51,942 nt of DNA from Amycolatopsis pithecellobii. Its GTDB lineage: Bacteria > Actinomycetota > Actinomycetes > Mycobacteriales > Pseudonocardiaceae. The position numbers were made by a program, and so were the translations under genes. Of the stretch, positions 32,975 through 41,227 are shown one piece after another; the stretch's first letter is position 1; each line of letters starts with the position of its first letter. A model generated the notes under the pieces. It was not told the origin of the DNA, searched no databases, and worked only from the letters and a program-made list of their open reading frames with translations. Location of the stretch: the NCBI RefSeq assembly GCF_009707865.1, contig NZ_WMBA01000058.1, positions 1-51,942 on the forward strand, given 5' to 3'.

Positions 32975-33823
32975 ATGACGGTCGAAACCAAGATCCCGAG
33001 CACCGCCCGCCCCTTGCCACCCGGCGCCTGTGACAGCCAGGTGCACGTCTTCGGTGATCGAGCGAAGTTTCCTCTTGCTCCCACCGCGCCCTGGGACAAC
33101 CCGGCCGCCACACTCGACGCGGCCCTGGCCATGCATGCGGCCATCGGCATCGAACGAGGCGTGCTCGTGCAGTCCTCCGCGTACGGCACCGACCACCGGG
33201 CGCTCCTGGATGCCCTCGATCGAGCGGGCGAGAACTATCGAGGGATCGCGGTGATAGATGACTCGGTGAGCGATGCGACGCTGGCGAGCCTCGAGCGCGC
33301 CGGGGTAAAAGGAGCGCGATTCAACTTCTTCCCGGCGCTGAACCTCGGCATGGAACCGGGTGAACTCCGCCGACAGGTGAAGCGCGCCGTCGACCGCGAT
33401 TGGCACGTCAAGCTCCACATCAACGGTTGCGAAACGACCGCCATCACCAAGATCGTGGAGGACCTCGACGCGACCTTCGTGCTCGATCACATGCCAGCCG
33501 TTTGGTTCGACCCGACTACTGATCGCGAACGGTTCGACCATGTTGCCAGGCTGTTGGATCGCGGCAACTGGTGGTTGTTGCTGTCCAACGGCAACAGAGC
33601 CTCCAAGCTCGGACGACCGTGGCCGGATGCCGTCGAGATCGCCGGCGCCTACGTCGAACATGCGCCCGAGCGCGTCATCTGGGCCACCGACTGGCCGCAC
33701 GCCCTGATCGAGGATCCGCCGACGGAGAGCGAACTGCTCGACCTACTTTTCCAGTTTTCGTCAGACCCTCAAGCCATCCACCGAATCCTCGTCGACAACC
33801 CCGCGCGACTCTTCGGCTTTTGA
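32975..33823 (+). CDS. Amidohydrolase, 2-pyrone-4,6-dicarboxylate hydrolase (LigI)-like (282 aa)
   Basis: Compact TIM-barrel amidohydrolase. RPLPPGACDSQVHVFGDRAK starts the barrel; in LigI-type enzymes this is D-x-H-x-H, while here the first His is Gln. VKLHINGCETTAITKIVEDL, FVLDHMPAVWFDP and ERVIWATDWPHALIEDPPTE supply the later His and Asp positions; the tail IHRILVDNPARLFGF is diagnostic for the family. Members hydrolyse lactones such as 2-pyrone-4,6-dicarboxylate or L-fuconolactone, and many need no bound metal, so the Gln need not inactivate it. It begins ten bases after the dehydrogenase stop. A lactone-opening step in the aromatic pathway is the likely role. Confidence 0.85.
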   Translation: MTVETKIPSTARPLPPGACDSQVHVFGDRAKFPLAPTAPWDNPAATLDAALAMHAAIGIERGVLVQSSAYGTDHRALLDALDRAGENYRGIAVIDDSVSDATLASLERAGVKGARFNFFPALNLGMEPGELRRQVKRAVDRDWHVKLHINGCETTAITKIVEDLDATFVLDHMPAVWFDPTTDRERFDHVARLLDRGNWWLLLSNGNRASKLGRPWPDAVEIAGAYVEHAPERVIWATDWPHALIEDPPTESELLDLLFQFSSDPQAIHRILVDNPARLFGF

Positions 33824-33881
33824 CCAACCTCAGCCAATCGATGACGCCCGTGACGCGCCGTCAAATAGGGGAGACCCAGAG

Positions 33882-34634
33882 ATGAGTACCGTTTTCACGC
33901 TAGAACCTCTGTTGGTCGGGATGCTTCCAGCCTTCCCGTTGACCAAGTTCCTCGAGGGATACCACGGAGACGCTACGGTCGACGCGCCCTGCATCTCATG
34001 GCTGGCCAGGGGGAGCGACGGCACCGCGGTCCTCGTCGACACGGGACCGGCGCCACGATGCGTCTCGACCTTCCCGGTCGTGGTCGAGGAACATCATCGG
34101 ATTGACCAAGCGCTGAACGCCGCCGGCGTCGACCCCGCTGAGATCACCGCCGTGGTGTACACCCACCTCCATTGGGACCACTGCGCCGGCGCGGAGAACC
34201 TCCCCAACGCCCGGATCTTCGTGCAGGAACGCGAACTTCAGTTCGCTGTCTCGCCGCCGACCCAGTTCCGGCGCGGATACGAGGTCGGAACGCGCGGAAC
34301 GTCCCCCAGCTGGATGCCGTCGTTCGACCGCATCGAACCCGTCACCGGTGACATCGAAGTCTCCCCGGGATTCCGGATGGTTTCGCTGCCGGGGCACACA
34401 CCCGGGTCGGCCGGTGTAATTTTTCAGGGACGAACCGGCCGCTACGCAGTCGTGGGCGACCTCGTCAACCAGATCGAGAACTGGGAAGGCACCGCGGAAT
34501 CTCCAGGGCACATTGCACCAAGCCTTCACGCCAGCCTCGAAGACTGCCACACAGCTTTCGCGAAACTCGACCAGGAAGCCGACATCGTGCTGGCCTCGCA
34601 CGACGCCAGGATGCTGGACAGAGCCGTGTACTGA
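33882..34634 (+). CDS. MBL-fold metallo-hydrolase, N-acyl-homoserine-lactonase-like (250 aa)
   Basis: The metallo-beta-lactamase motif is YTHLHWDHCAGAENLPNARI (HxHxDH, near residue 90), with further ligands in MVSLPGHTPGSAG and RYAVVGDLVNQIE and the final His in LASHDARML. Lengths of about 250 residues and the WDHC and GHTPGS motifs match the AHL-lactonase-like group, which also contains lactonases for other substrates. A role in opening an intermediate lactone of the pathway is likelier here than quorum quenching, given its place between the LigI-like and LLM genes. ATG start 58 bases after the preceding stop, with GGGAGA upstream. Confidence 0.87.
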   Translation: MSTVFTLEPLLVGMLPAFPLTKFLEGYHGDATVDAPCISWLARGSDGTAVLVDTGPAPRCVSTFPVVVEEHHRIDQALNAAGVDPAEITAVVYTHLHWDHCAGAENLPNARIFVQERELQFAVSPPTQFRRGYEVGTRGTSPSWMPSFDRIEPVTGDIEVSPGFRMVSLPGHTPGSAGVIFQGRTGRYAVVGDLVNQIENWEGTAESPGHIAPSLHASLEDCHTAFAKLDQEADIVLASHDARMLDRAVY

Positions 34635-34689
34635 TCGATCGACCAGTTGACGCCATCGGCACGGAGCCGCGGCAAAAGGACGGACAGGT

Positions 34690-35562
34690 ATGGAACTCGG
34701 GCTACACATCAGCAACTTCACGTTCGGTGGACCGAACACCGAACTGGCGCCGACCCTGGCAAGCGTCGTTCGAAAGGCCGAAGACGTAGGGTTCGCCAAG
34801 GTCACCGTGATGGACCACCTCTGGCAAATCAATCAGGTCGGCAACAAGAACATGGATATGCTCGAGGCGTACACGACGCTCGGGTATCTCGCCGCCCACA
34901 CCAGCAAAGTTGAGCTGTTCACGCTCGTCACCGGAGTCACCTATCGGGCACCCGGCCTCCTGGCGAAGGCGGTGACGACCCTCGACGTGCTTTCCGGCGG
35001 CAGAGCCTGGCTGGGTGTCGGAGCCGCCTGGAACGAGGAGGAGGCCATTGGACTAGGCCTGGACTTCGCGCCCACCGCGGAACGATTCGCACGCTTGGAG
35101 GAGGCACTGCAAATCTGTCAGCAGATGTTCAGCGGGGAAGTCGCTCCCTACCGCGGGGAGCAATACCAGCTGGCCGAGACGCTGAACCTCCCCCTGCCGA
35201 TCAACCGCCCCCGCATCATGGTCGGCGGGTCAGGCGAGAAGAAAACGCTGCGACTGGTGGCCAAGTACGCGGATGCCTGCAACCTGTTCGGAGACGCAAA
35301 GACAGTCGCGCACAAACTGACTGTGCTGCGCGACCACTGTGCCGCGGTCGGTCGCGACTACGACACGATCCTGCGTACGTCGTCTATCCACTTCGACGTC
35401 GGCAGCGACGGCGAGAAGTCTGGACAGTTGCTCGAGAATCTGCGTCAACTCCACGACGCTGGCATCCAAGTCGTACATGGCAGCACACCCATCGCCGGTG
35501 ACGTAGCGGCCCTGGACGTGATCGGACGAGACATCATTCCCGAGATCTCACGGTGGACCTGA
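34690..35562 (+). CDS. LLM-class (F420-type) oxidoreductase (290 aa)
   Basis: Luciferase-like TIM-barrel flavin/F420 oxidoreductase. LGLHISNFTFGGPNTELAPT, then VGFAKVTVMDHLWQINQVGN, TSKVELFTLVTGVTYRAPGL, AKAVTTLDVLSGGRAWLGVG, AAWNEEEAIGLGLDFAPTAE and RPRIMVGGSGEKKTLRLVAK follow the F420-dependent subgroup common in actinobacteria. The role may be hydride transfer to an enone or oxygenation of an alkane-like carbon; the cofactor (F420 or FMN) cannot be proved from the sequence. Start ATG 34690. Last gene of the dehydrogenase-amidohydrolase-MBL operon and last intact gene of the island. Confidence 0.9.
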   Translation: MELGLHISNFTFGGPNTELAPTLASVVRKAEDVGFAKVTVMDHLWQINQVGNKNMDMLEAYTTLGYLAAHTSKVELFTLVTGVTYRAPGLLAKAVTTLDVLSGGRAWLGVGAAWNEEEAIGLGLDFAPTAERFARLEEALQICQQMFSGEVAPYRGEQYQLAETLNLPLPINRPRIMVGGSGEKKTLRLVAKYADACNLFGDAKTVAHKLTVLRDHCAAVGRDYDTILRTSSIHFDVGSDGEKSGQLLENLRQLHDAGIQVVHGSTPIAGDVAALDVIGRDIIPEISRWT

Positions 35563-35747
35563 TCCAGTGCGCCCCTGCGCCGAACGATGGATCTCGACGG
35601 GCGTCGCGAAGTATGGCGTGACCAAGGGGCGGGGCTGTCCGTGATCTTGTGGGTGGCGGGTGATCTTGAGCATGCTGGGGCGGTTGCTCCGGTGGAAAAG
35701 GGTTCAAGGTTGAGAGGCGAGGACAGGGCGGCCGATGTGGCCGCCAA

Positions 35748-36053
35748 TGCTATTCACAAGATTCGCGACGGCGCGGTAACCGGTCGATTTATGTTGCTGT
35801 GGGCATCACTCTGGCCGGTGAGCGGGACGTGTTGGGCATGTGGGTCGGTACCGGCGGCGAGGGCGCCAAGGGCTGGATGAATCACCTGTCGGACCTGAAG
35901 AATCGTGGCGTCGAGGATATCCTGATCGTCGCCTGCGACGGGCTCAAAGGGCTGCCCGACGCGATCACAGCGTTGTGGCCGCAGGCGGAGGTGCAATTGT
36001 GCGTGGTGCACCTGGTGCGGGCGAGTCTGCGTACACGTCGAAGTGGTACTGGT
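35748..36053 (+). pseudogene. IS256-family transposase fragment (plus strand), interrupted
   Basis: AIHKIRDGAV then, after a one-base frame change near 35780, NRSIYVAVGITLAGERDVLG, MWVGTGGEGAKGWMNHLSDL, KNRGVEDILIVACDGLKGLP, AQVQLCVVHL-like VHLVRASLR and, in another frame, YTSKWYW. These are the central catalytic region of Mutator/IS256 transposases (the second DDE Asp lies in VACDGL). The fragment stops exactly where the terminal repeat of the next element starts (36054), so the second IS probably inserted into the first. Both ends of the gene are missing. Confidence 0.75.
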
Positions 36054-36720
36054 GAGCCTGTCACGTCTTTTGTGTAAGCCAGAGGTGATTGCTTACATTT
36101 ACAGGTTATCAGAAAAGTATGCGTCCTGGGAAGATGTTGATCAGTGTGTTGAGAGTTCCATTGCGGCGTCCTTGTCGGGGAAATGTCCGCGGTTCTTCGT
36201 GATTTTTCGGAGTTGGAAGTTGATCGACTCGATCGCGTTGGTCGTGTAGACAATCTTGTGTAGTTCGGGCGGGTAGTCGAGAATTGGGATGAATTCATCC
36301 CACTGCGTTACGCCACACATTGCCTGTCGAATTCTGCCAGGCCGAGTTCGGCGGCCTCAAGGGTGGGTGCGGTGTAGATTTCTTTCATCGCCTTGACGAT
36401 CGTCTTCCGGTCTCCGTAGGACACGAATCGCATCGCGTTGCGGATGACGTGCACGACGCAGGCCGGAGAGGATCTTCTGCCAGAACTTCGCGCCCTCGGT
36501 GTCCTGAATCCAGCAGCCCAGGGCGTGCTTGCGGCCGTCCACGTCGACCCCGATGGCCAGGTAGGCGACCTTGGTGGTGACGACCCCGTTGTCCTTGACC
36601 CGGATACACCCCGTCGGGCGGCCGCGATTGCCGCGTCTTGATCTCGTCGACCACCACCTCGGTGACATTCGAGATCAATTCCCGCGACGCATTCACGCCA
36701 TATACTTCACACAATTGCAC
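36054..36720 (-). mobile_element. IS256-family insertion element, truncated and internally deleted
   Basis: Terminal repeat GAGCCTGTCACGTCTTTTGT at 36054, continuing to about 36079, typical of IS256-type ends. Minus-strand transposase pieces read, from the inner end: VYGVNASRELISNVTEVVVD, then (other frame) RVKDNGVVTTKVAYLAIGVD, DGRKHALGCWIQDTEGAKFW and QKIL; after a deletion, CVVHVIRNAMRFVSYGDRKT and AMKEIYTAPTLEAAELGLAE; and, after a stop, WDEFIPILDYPPELHKIVYT then TNAIESINFQLRKITKNRGH. The first about 130 residues and the left terminal repeat are missing. The transposase cannot be active. Confidence 0.75.
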
Positions 36721-36755
36721 CTCTGTTCGCGGGTTGTCATTCCCCGCGAACAGAG
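36721..36755. repeat. 13-bp perfect inverted repeat at the broken IS end
   Basis: CTCTGTTCGCGGG (36721-36733) pairs with CCCGCGAACAGAG (36743-36755) around a nine-base loop. It begins right at the point where IS256-like coding sequence ends, so it marks the junction between the truncated IS and the recombinase remnant. Confidence 0.8.
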
Positions 36756-36799
36756 TGACAGGATCATGTCATCGATGTTGCCGAAGCTCGGGCATCACC

Positions 36800-37548
36800 A
36801 CCGTGGCCATAACCGACCATCCCCAGAGCGTGTACATGCGCGAAGACGCGATCCTTGCCGCCGTGAATCACGTCTATGCCGGGTACCTGTTCGGTCATCG
36901 CCGGATGGAGCTACTCACCCCGCAGCTGGCTCAGGTTGATGATCGGGAACGTCGCGAACGGGCCGGGCGTCGTGTTCGGCTGGAGAAGCATGCCGCGGAG
37001 CCGGCCCGCAAGCAAAACAACGTGCTCCGTCAGGCCGAAGATGCCGACCCCGAGGATCCGTTACGCATGGGCTCAGGGAGCGATGCAACTTGCTCGGGGC
37101 GGAACACCGGCTCGTGCTGGACCAGATCACCGAACTCGATCACCACGACCAGTGGTCACCGGCTACTGCCACTCGTGAGGATCTTGACCTTCTGAACCTG
37201 TTACCGCACCTGGCGGTGAACCATTATCGCGCGCCCGTCGAGCTCCAGGCTCGCCTTCACGAACTCACCAAACTGCATCTCAGTGTCGACCACGAAACGG
37301 ACCACGCCATGATCGACATCGCGCTGCCCAGCGACAGAATCGACGGCATCGCCGAAGCCGCTGCGGAGGTAAGCGACGACACAAAGGTCGGACTGGAAAA
37401 ACACCAGGTCAAGCATGGTGTGATTGCTGCGGGTGCCCCCGGTGAGATTCCGGCAGCTATCACACCAGTTGTTGTGCCTGGTGGGCTGCTGATTCGGGCT
37501 GACGTGCCCTTGGTGATGGAGCGGCGGCCGAAGCGGGGTGCCCGGTGA
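36800..37548 (+). pseudogene. Large serine recombinase, C-terminal remnant, frameshifted (right copy)
   Basis: ITDHPQSVYMREDAILAAVN leads into VYAGYLFGHRRMELLTPQLA, QVDDRERRERAGRRVRLEKH and RKQNNVLRQAEDADPEDP. Near 37070 the frame shifts, and LRERCNLLGAEHRLVLDQIT, LLNLLPHLAVNHYRAPVELQ, ELTKLHLSVDHETDHAMIDI and ALPSDRIDGIAE follow, to the end PLVMERRPKRGAR. This is the zinc-ribbon/coiled-coil C-terminal half of a large serine recombinase; the resolvase domain with the catalytic Ser is missing. It is a longer version of the remnant at 2369-2740. Confidence 0.72.
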
Positions 37549-37558
37549 TGGGGGAGCG
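37513..37558 (+). repeat. 46-bp direct repeat, right copy (island boundary)
   Basis: Same orientation as 2705-2750, one mismatch in 46, spanning the recombinase stop codon. The two copies bracket 34.8 kb. Confidence 0.75.
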
Positions 37559-37931
37559 GTGGTGGCGGGTAGTGCGGTTCGTGTCGGTCCTGATGAGGTG
37601 GTGGACCACTGGCGTACCTCGTTGTCGATGAGCATGCTCGGCGAGATGACCGCACCGGCGGCCGATGTGTCGTGCACAGGTGTGGAAGAGGTAAGACGGC
37701 GCAAGCTTCCCAGCTCGACACGTTGTAGCTGTCGTTTCCCGTGCGCGCCCCCAGAGTCGATCTGTGCGACTCGGCTGGTGCCGCCCGCGTACAGCTGGTT
37801 GGTGCTCAACGCGACTGCACCACCACGCTGTCCGGCCGCTGGCAACGGGCTGGGGGACATTCCGCAGCGCGGCCGGTTCGGTCGAGGCGAAGGATGCCGG
37901 TGCCCTGGCGGGGTTGTCGTACCCCTTGTAG
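37559..37931. other. Non-coding or decayed stretch, nothing recognisable
   Basis: About 370 bases after the right repeat without RBS-led frame or domain. Long frames run through it on both strands, but none has a recognisable motif. Confidence 0.45.
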
Positions 37932-38117
37932 CTACTGGACAGACGCCAGGGCGGCGAGTGGGTATGCGGTGTCCGTGCAAGCTGTGCAGGTCGTTGCGGC
38001 GTTGGGCCGGCCGTGGCGGGCGATCGCCTCGGCCGTCACGGCAATGCAGTGGGGACAGCTCTCGATGGCCGGTCCGTGCCGGGTCCACGGCGGAGCGTAG
38101 GGAGAGACCTGGGTCAT
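37932..38117 (-). CDS. Small Cys-rich (zinc-ribbon-like) protein coupled to the GGDEF-EAL gene (61 aa)
   Basis: The ATG at 38117 overlaps the TGA of the GGDEF-EAL gene (ATGA). The 61 residues contain two CxxC pairs, IESCPHCIAV and TTCTACTDTA, 20 residues apart, plus two His, which could bind zinc. It begins MTQVSPYAPPWTRHGPAIES and ends with a TAG at 37932. I do not recognise the family. The coupling and CxxC pairs argue that it is a real gene, possibly an accessory to the c-di-GMP protein. It could also be a truncated remnant, as it lies next to the repeat-rich boundary. Confidence 0.45.
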   Translation of the reverse strand: MTQVSPYAPPWTRHGPAIESCPHCIAVTAEAIARHGRPNAATTCTACTDTAYPLAALASVQ

Positions 38118-40876
38118 GCTTCCGGCGGCATCCACGTCGTGCTCGATTCGGGGCGGCCGTAAAAGTAGCCCTGCGCCTGATCGCAGCCCAGACGGCGCAG
38201 GATTCCGGCTTGCTGTGCCGTTTCGACACCTTCCGCGATCACGATGAGCCCGATTCCATGTGCCATTGCGATGATGCCACCGACTACACCCTCGGCTTCA
38301 TGGGAATCGACGAGTGCGGTGACGAACGACTGATCCACCTTCAGGATATCCAGCGGTAGTCGCAGCAATTGGGCCAGCGAGGCGTAGCCGGTACCGAAAT
38401 CGTCGATGGCGAGAGATACGCCGAGCGTTCGCAACGCCTTTAGTTTCGCCGTCGCGGCGACCGGGTCGCGCATCAACGTGGTTTCGGTGATTTCCAGACA
38501 AAGCGCTTTCGCGGGAAGGTCCGCCCTACGCAACGCCTGCTCCACCGTGACAAGCAGATCCGGATCGTCGAGCTGACGGGCTGATAGGTTCACGGCCAGC
38601 TGTAGGGGCACTTCGTGTTCGTGTCGCCATTCGGCGATGTCCTGGGTGGTCACCCGTAACGTCTGGATGCCGATCCGGTTGATGAGATCGCTTTCCTCGG
38701 CGAGCGGAATGAACTCGTCGGGCGAGATGGCGCCGAGGACCGGCTGGTCCCAGCGCAGCAGTGCTTCCACTGCCACGGTCCGGCCGGTGCCTAGCTCGAC
38801 TACCGGCTGATAGGCCACCCACAGTTCCTCATTGAGTACCGCGCGCCGTAGGTCCTGTTCCAGCCCGAGCCGGCGCTGCAGCCGTTCCCGGAGCTTGACG
38901 TCGAAGAATTCGAAGCGGCCAGGCCCATGGGTCTTCGCCTCGTACATCGCGACATCCGCATCACGGATCAGATCTTCGGCACGACGATTGTCCTCGGGCG
39001 TGGCGATGACAATTCCGATGCTGGCGCCGATGCGCAGCTCCCGGCCGGTAACACTGATCGGTGCGGCAAGGCTTTCCTGGATCCGCTTCGCCAGTGTCTC
39101 GGTCTCCTTCGGATCGCCGATGTGGAAGTCGACCACCGCGAACTCGTCGCCACCGAAACGGCCGACCAGGCCACCATGCCGGATGATCCCGTGCAGCCGC
39201 TTGCCGACGATCCGGAGCACGTCGTCGCCGGCGCTGTGCCCAAGAGAGTCGTTGATGACCTTGAACTTGTCCAGGTCCACGAACAGGACGGTGATCGTCT
39301 CCTTGCGATACGGCTCGCGCAGGGCATCGTTGAGCCTTCGGACGAGGAGGCCTCGGTTGGCGAGCCCGGTGAGCGCGTCGTGGGTGGCTTCGTAGAGCAG
39401 GCGTTTGCTGAACTCGCGGCTTTCTGTGGTATCGCTGAAGGAGGCGACCACGGCGTAGGGAGCGTCGCCGTCGGGCTCCAGGGGGCGACTGCTTACCGAA
39501 AGCCAAACATCACGACCATCGGCCCGCTTCATCCGGATCACCTGTGAGTTTTGTGGCTCGCCGGTCGCCCTCGTGATAGTTGTCGGATATTCCGTTACCG
39601 GTATGCGCTGCCCGGTCTCGTCGTAGGCGGTGAACGAGTCGGCACGCGCGCCGATGATCCGCTCTGCCGGTAGGCCGAACATCCGGGAGGTCGCAGGGTT
39701 GGCCGATTCCACGATTCCCTGTTTGTTCAGCACTACCACCGCTTCTTCGAGCGACGCGACGACGGCGGTGAAATATTGCTCAGCGCGGCGCCGTGCCGTC
39801 TCGTCGGCGCAGACCAATACGTATCCGCCGTCCATATGTGCCGCCGACACACGCAGGTGGCGCAGTTCGCCGTCGCACAGCCGGTGGGTCGTCAAGGTTG
39901 CCCCGCCCGCACGCACCACCGCTTCGGCATCCAGGCGTACGCCGACGAATTCTTCGACGGTACGGCCGCGTGCATCGTCAGCTGAGACGCCGAAGATGGC
40001 CTCGGCGGCGGGATTGAAACTGGTCACCACCCAGCTTTCGTCGGTAGCCACGATCGCGTCACTGACGTGGGTGACGAGCGCCGCCTGGTACCGTACGGCC
40101 GCTTCGGCCGCACGCTGGGCAGTGACGTCGCGCATGATGACCTGGAACGCGGCTTCGCCATGCCAGGTGGTGCGGACCGACACCGACTCGATCGTCAGCG
40201 AGCCGCCGTCGACGCGGCGCAGTGTCGCCTCGGCGGGTTCAGAGGTCGCCCCCGGCCGGCGCAGCGACCGGATTCGCGCCTGGAGCGCCGGTATGGACTC
40301 CGGCCGTACGAAGTCCAAAATGGAATGTCCAATGAGCTCGGCTTCGCTACGCGCGCCGACAAATCGCATACTCGCCGGATTGACGTAGACGATCTGACCG
40401 CTCTGGTGGACGACGATCCCGTCGGGGCTGAGGTCGACCAGAAGCCGGTAGCGGTCACTGAGGTCGGTCAGCGCCTGCTGCGATTCGGCGTACCCGGTTA
40501 CGTCCGTCGCCACGCCCACCAGCCCGGCTGCGTCGCCGGAACCGAATCGCAACGCCCGGAAATGCGTCCATCGGACGCCGCCATTTGGTTTCTCGAATTT
40601 CCGGACCAGCTCCAACTCATCCTGCGCGGGGTTTGTCCGGGCTTCCTCGATCAACGGTTTCACCGCCTGGTGAAGGCGTCGGTCGACCGCGTCGCGGGCA
40701 ACTCCGTCGAGTTCCAGTAGTTCGCCGATTCCCGGCATCCAGACAACGGAGTTCGTGGCCAGGTCCAGCCGCCATCCGGCGCTTCCACTTTCCGACAGCG
40801 CGAGGTTCGTGAGCAGGTCGGAGCCCAGGTCGGTGCCGGCGGTAAGGTTGTCAATATCGTTGGCCTCGATTCCCAT
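38114..40876 (-). CDS. PAS-GGDEF-EAL c-di-GMP regulatory protein (920 aa)
   Basis: N-terminal sensory half with several PAS domains (for example RYRLLVDLSPDGIVVHQSGQ, HVSDAIVATDESWVVTSFNP and SLEEAVVVLNKQGIVESANP). The diguanylate cyclase domain is HDALTGLANRGLLVRRLNDA, VLFVDLDKFKVINDSLGHSA and an intact GGDEF in VGRFGGDEFAVV. The phosphodiesterase domain has VAVEALLRWDQPVLG (EAL), LCLEITETTLM, LAIDDFGTGYASLAQL and DILKVDQSFV. Both active-site signatures are conserved, so both activities are possible. No transmembrane helix is seen, so it is cytoplasmic. GGAGAG precedes the ATG. The neighbouring exopolysaccharide genes are a plausible target, but no direct link is shown. Confidence 0.92.
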   Translation of the reverse strand: MGIEANDIDNLTAGTDLGSDLLTNLALSESGSAGWRLDLATNSVVWMPGIGELLELDGVARDAVDRRLHQAVKPLIEEARTNPAQDELELVRKFEKPNGGVRWTHFRALRFGSGDAAGLVGVATDVTGYAESQQALTDLSDRYRLLVDLSPDGIVVHQSGQIVYVNPASMRFVGARSEAELIGHSILDFVRPESIPALQARIRSLRRPGATSEPAEATLRRVDGGSLTIESVSVRTTWHGEAAFQVIMRDVTAQRAAEAAVRYQAALVTHVSDAIVATDESWVVTSFNPAAEAIFGVSADDARGRTVEEFVGVRLDAEAVVRAGGATLTTHRLCDGELRHLRVSAAHMDGGYVLVCADETARRRAEQYFTAVVASLEEAVVVLNKQGIVESANPATSRMFGLPAERIIGARADSFTAYDETGQRIPVTEYPTTITRATGEPQNSQVIRMKRADGRDVWLSVSSRPLEPDGDAPYAVVASFSDTTESREFSKRLLYEATHDALTGLANRGLLVRRLNDALREPYRKETITVLFVDLDKFKVINDSLGHSAGDDVLRIVGKRLHGIIRHGGLVGRFGGDEFAVVDFHIGDPKETETLAKRIQESLAAPISVTGRELRIGASIGIVIATPEDNRRAEDLIRDADVAMYEAKTHGPGRFEFFDVKLRERLQRRLGLEQDLRRAVLNEELWVAYQPVVELGTGRTVAVEALLRWDQPVLGAISPDEFIPLAEESDLINRIGIQTLRVTTQDIAEWRHEHEVPLQLAVNLSARQLDDPDLLVTVEQALRRADLPAKALCLEITETTLMRDPVAATAKLKALRTLGVSLAIDDFGTGYASLAQLLRLPLDILKVDQSFVTALVDSHEAEGVVGGIIAMAHGIGLIVIAEGVETAQQAGILRRLGCDQAQGYFYGRPESSTTWMPPEA

Positions 40877-41227
40877 GCTGCTCTCCGATCATCAATCGAT
40901 GATGGACACGGGGTTGTATCCGGTCAAACCGTTGGTGGCGCACCGCCAAGGTGCGGCGTCCGCCGTCGAAGTCGCGGCCATCCCGGTGGGGTACGAGAGA
41001 TGTTTCAGCCGTTGTCCGGGCCGACACCCCCGCCGGCTGCGCTCACGGTGAAATCGTCCCTGGGCATGGGAGGGCACAGCTGCACCATGGCACTGCCGCC
41101 ACTGGAGTGATGAACCGCATCCCCGAAGCGCGGTTGGCGTGGTCACGCGGTTCCGGGTGAATACCTGCTTCTCTTGGTTGACGAGCGGTAACCGCGACGG
41201 GAGGCTGCCGATATCCATGGAGACACC
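40877..41227. other. Intergenic region upstream of the GGDEF-EAL gene
   Basis: About 350 bases with no coding frame I can support; presumably the promoter of the GGDEF-EAL gene and the terminator of the ANTAR gene. No strong hairpin or promoter was recognised. Confidence 0.4.

Noticed and set aside
37201..38229. 342-codon minus-strand frame across the right repeat
   Set aside because: Covers the recombinase remnant and part of the GGDEF-EAL gene in the wrong frames; no recognisable domain.
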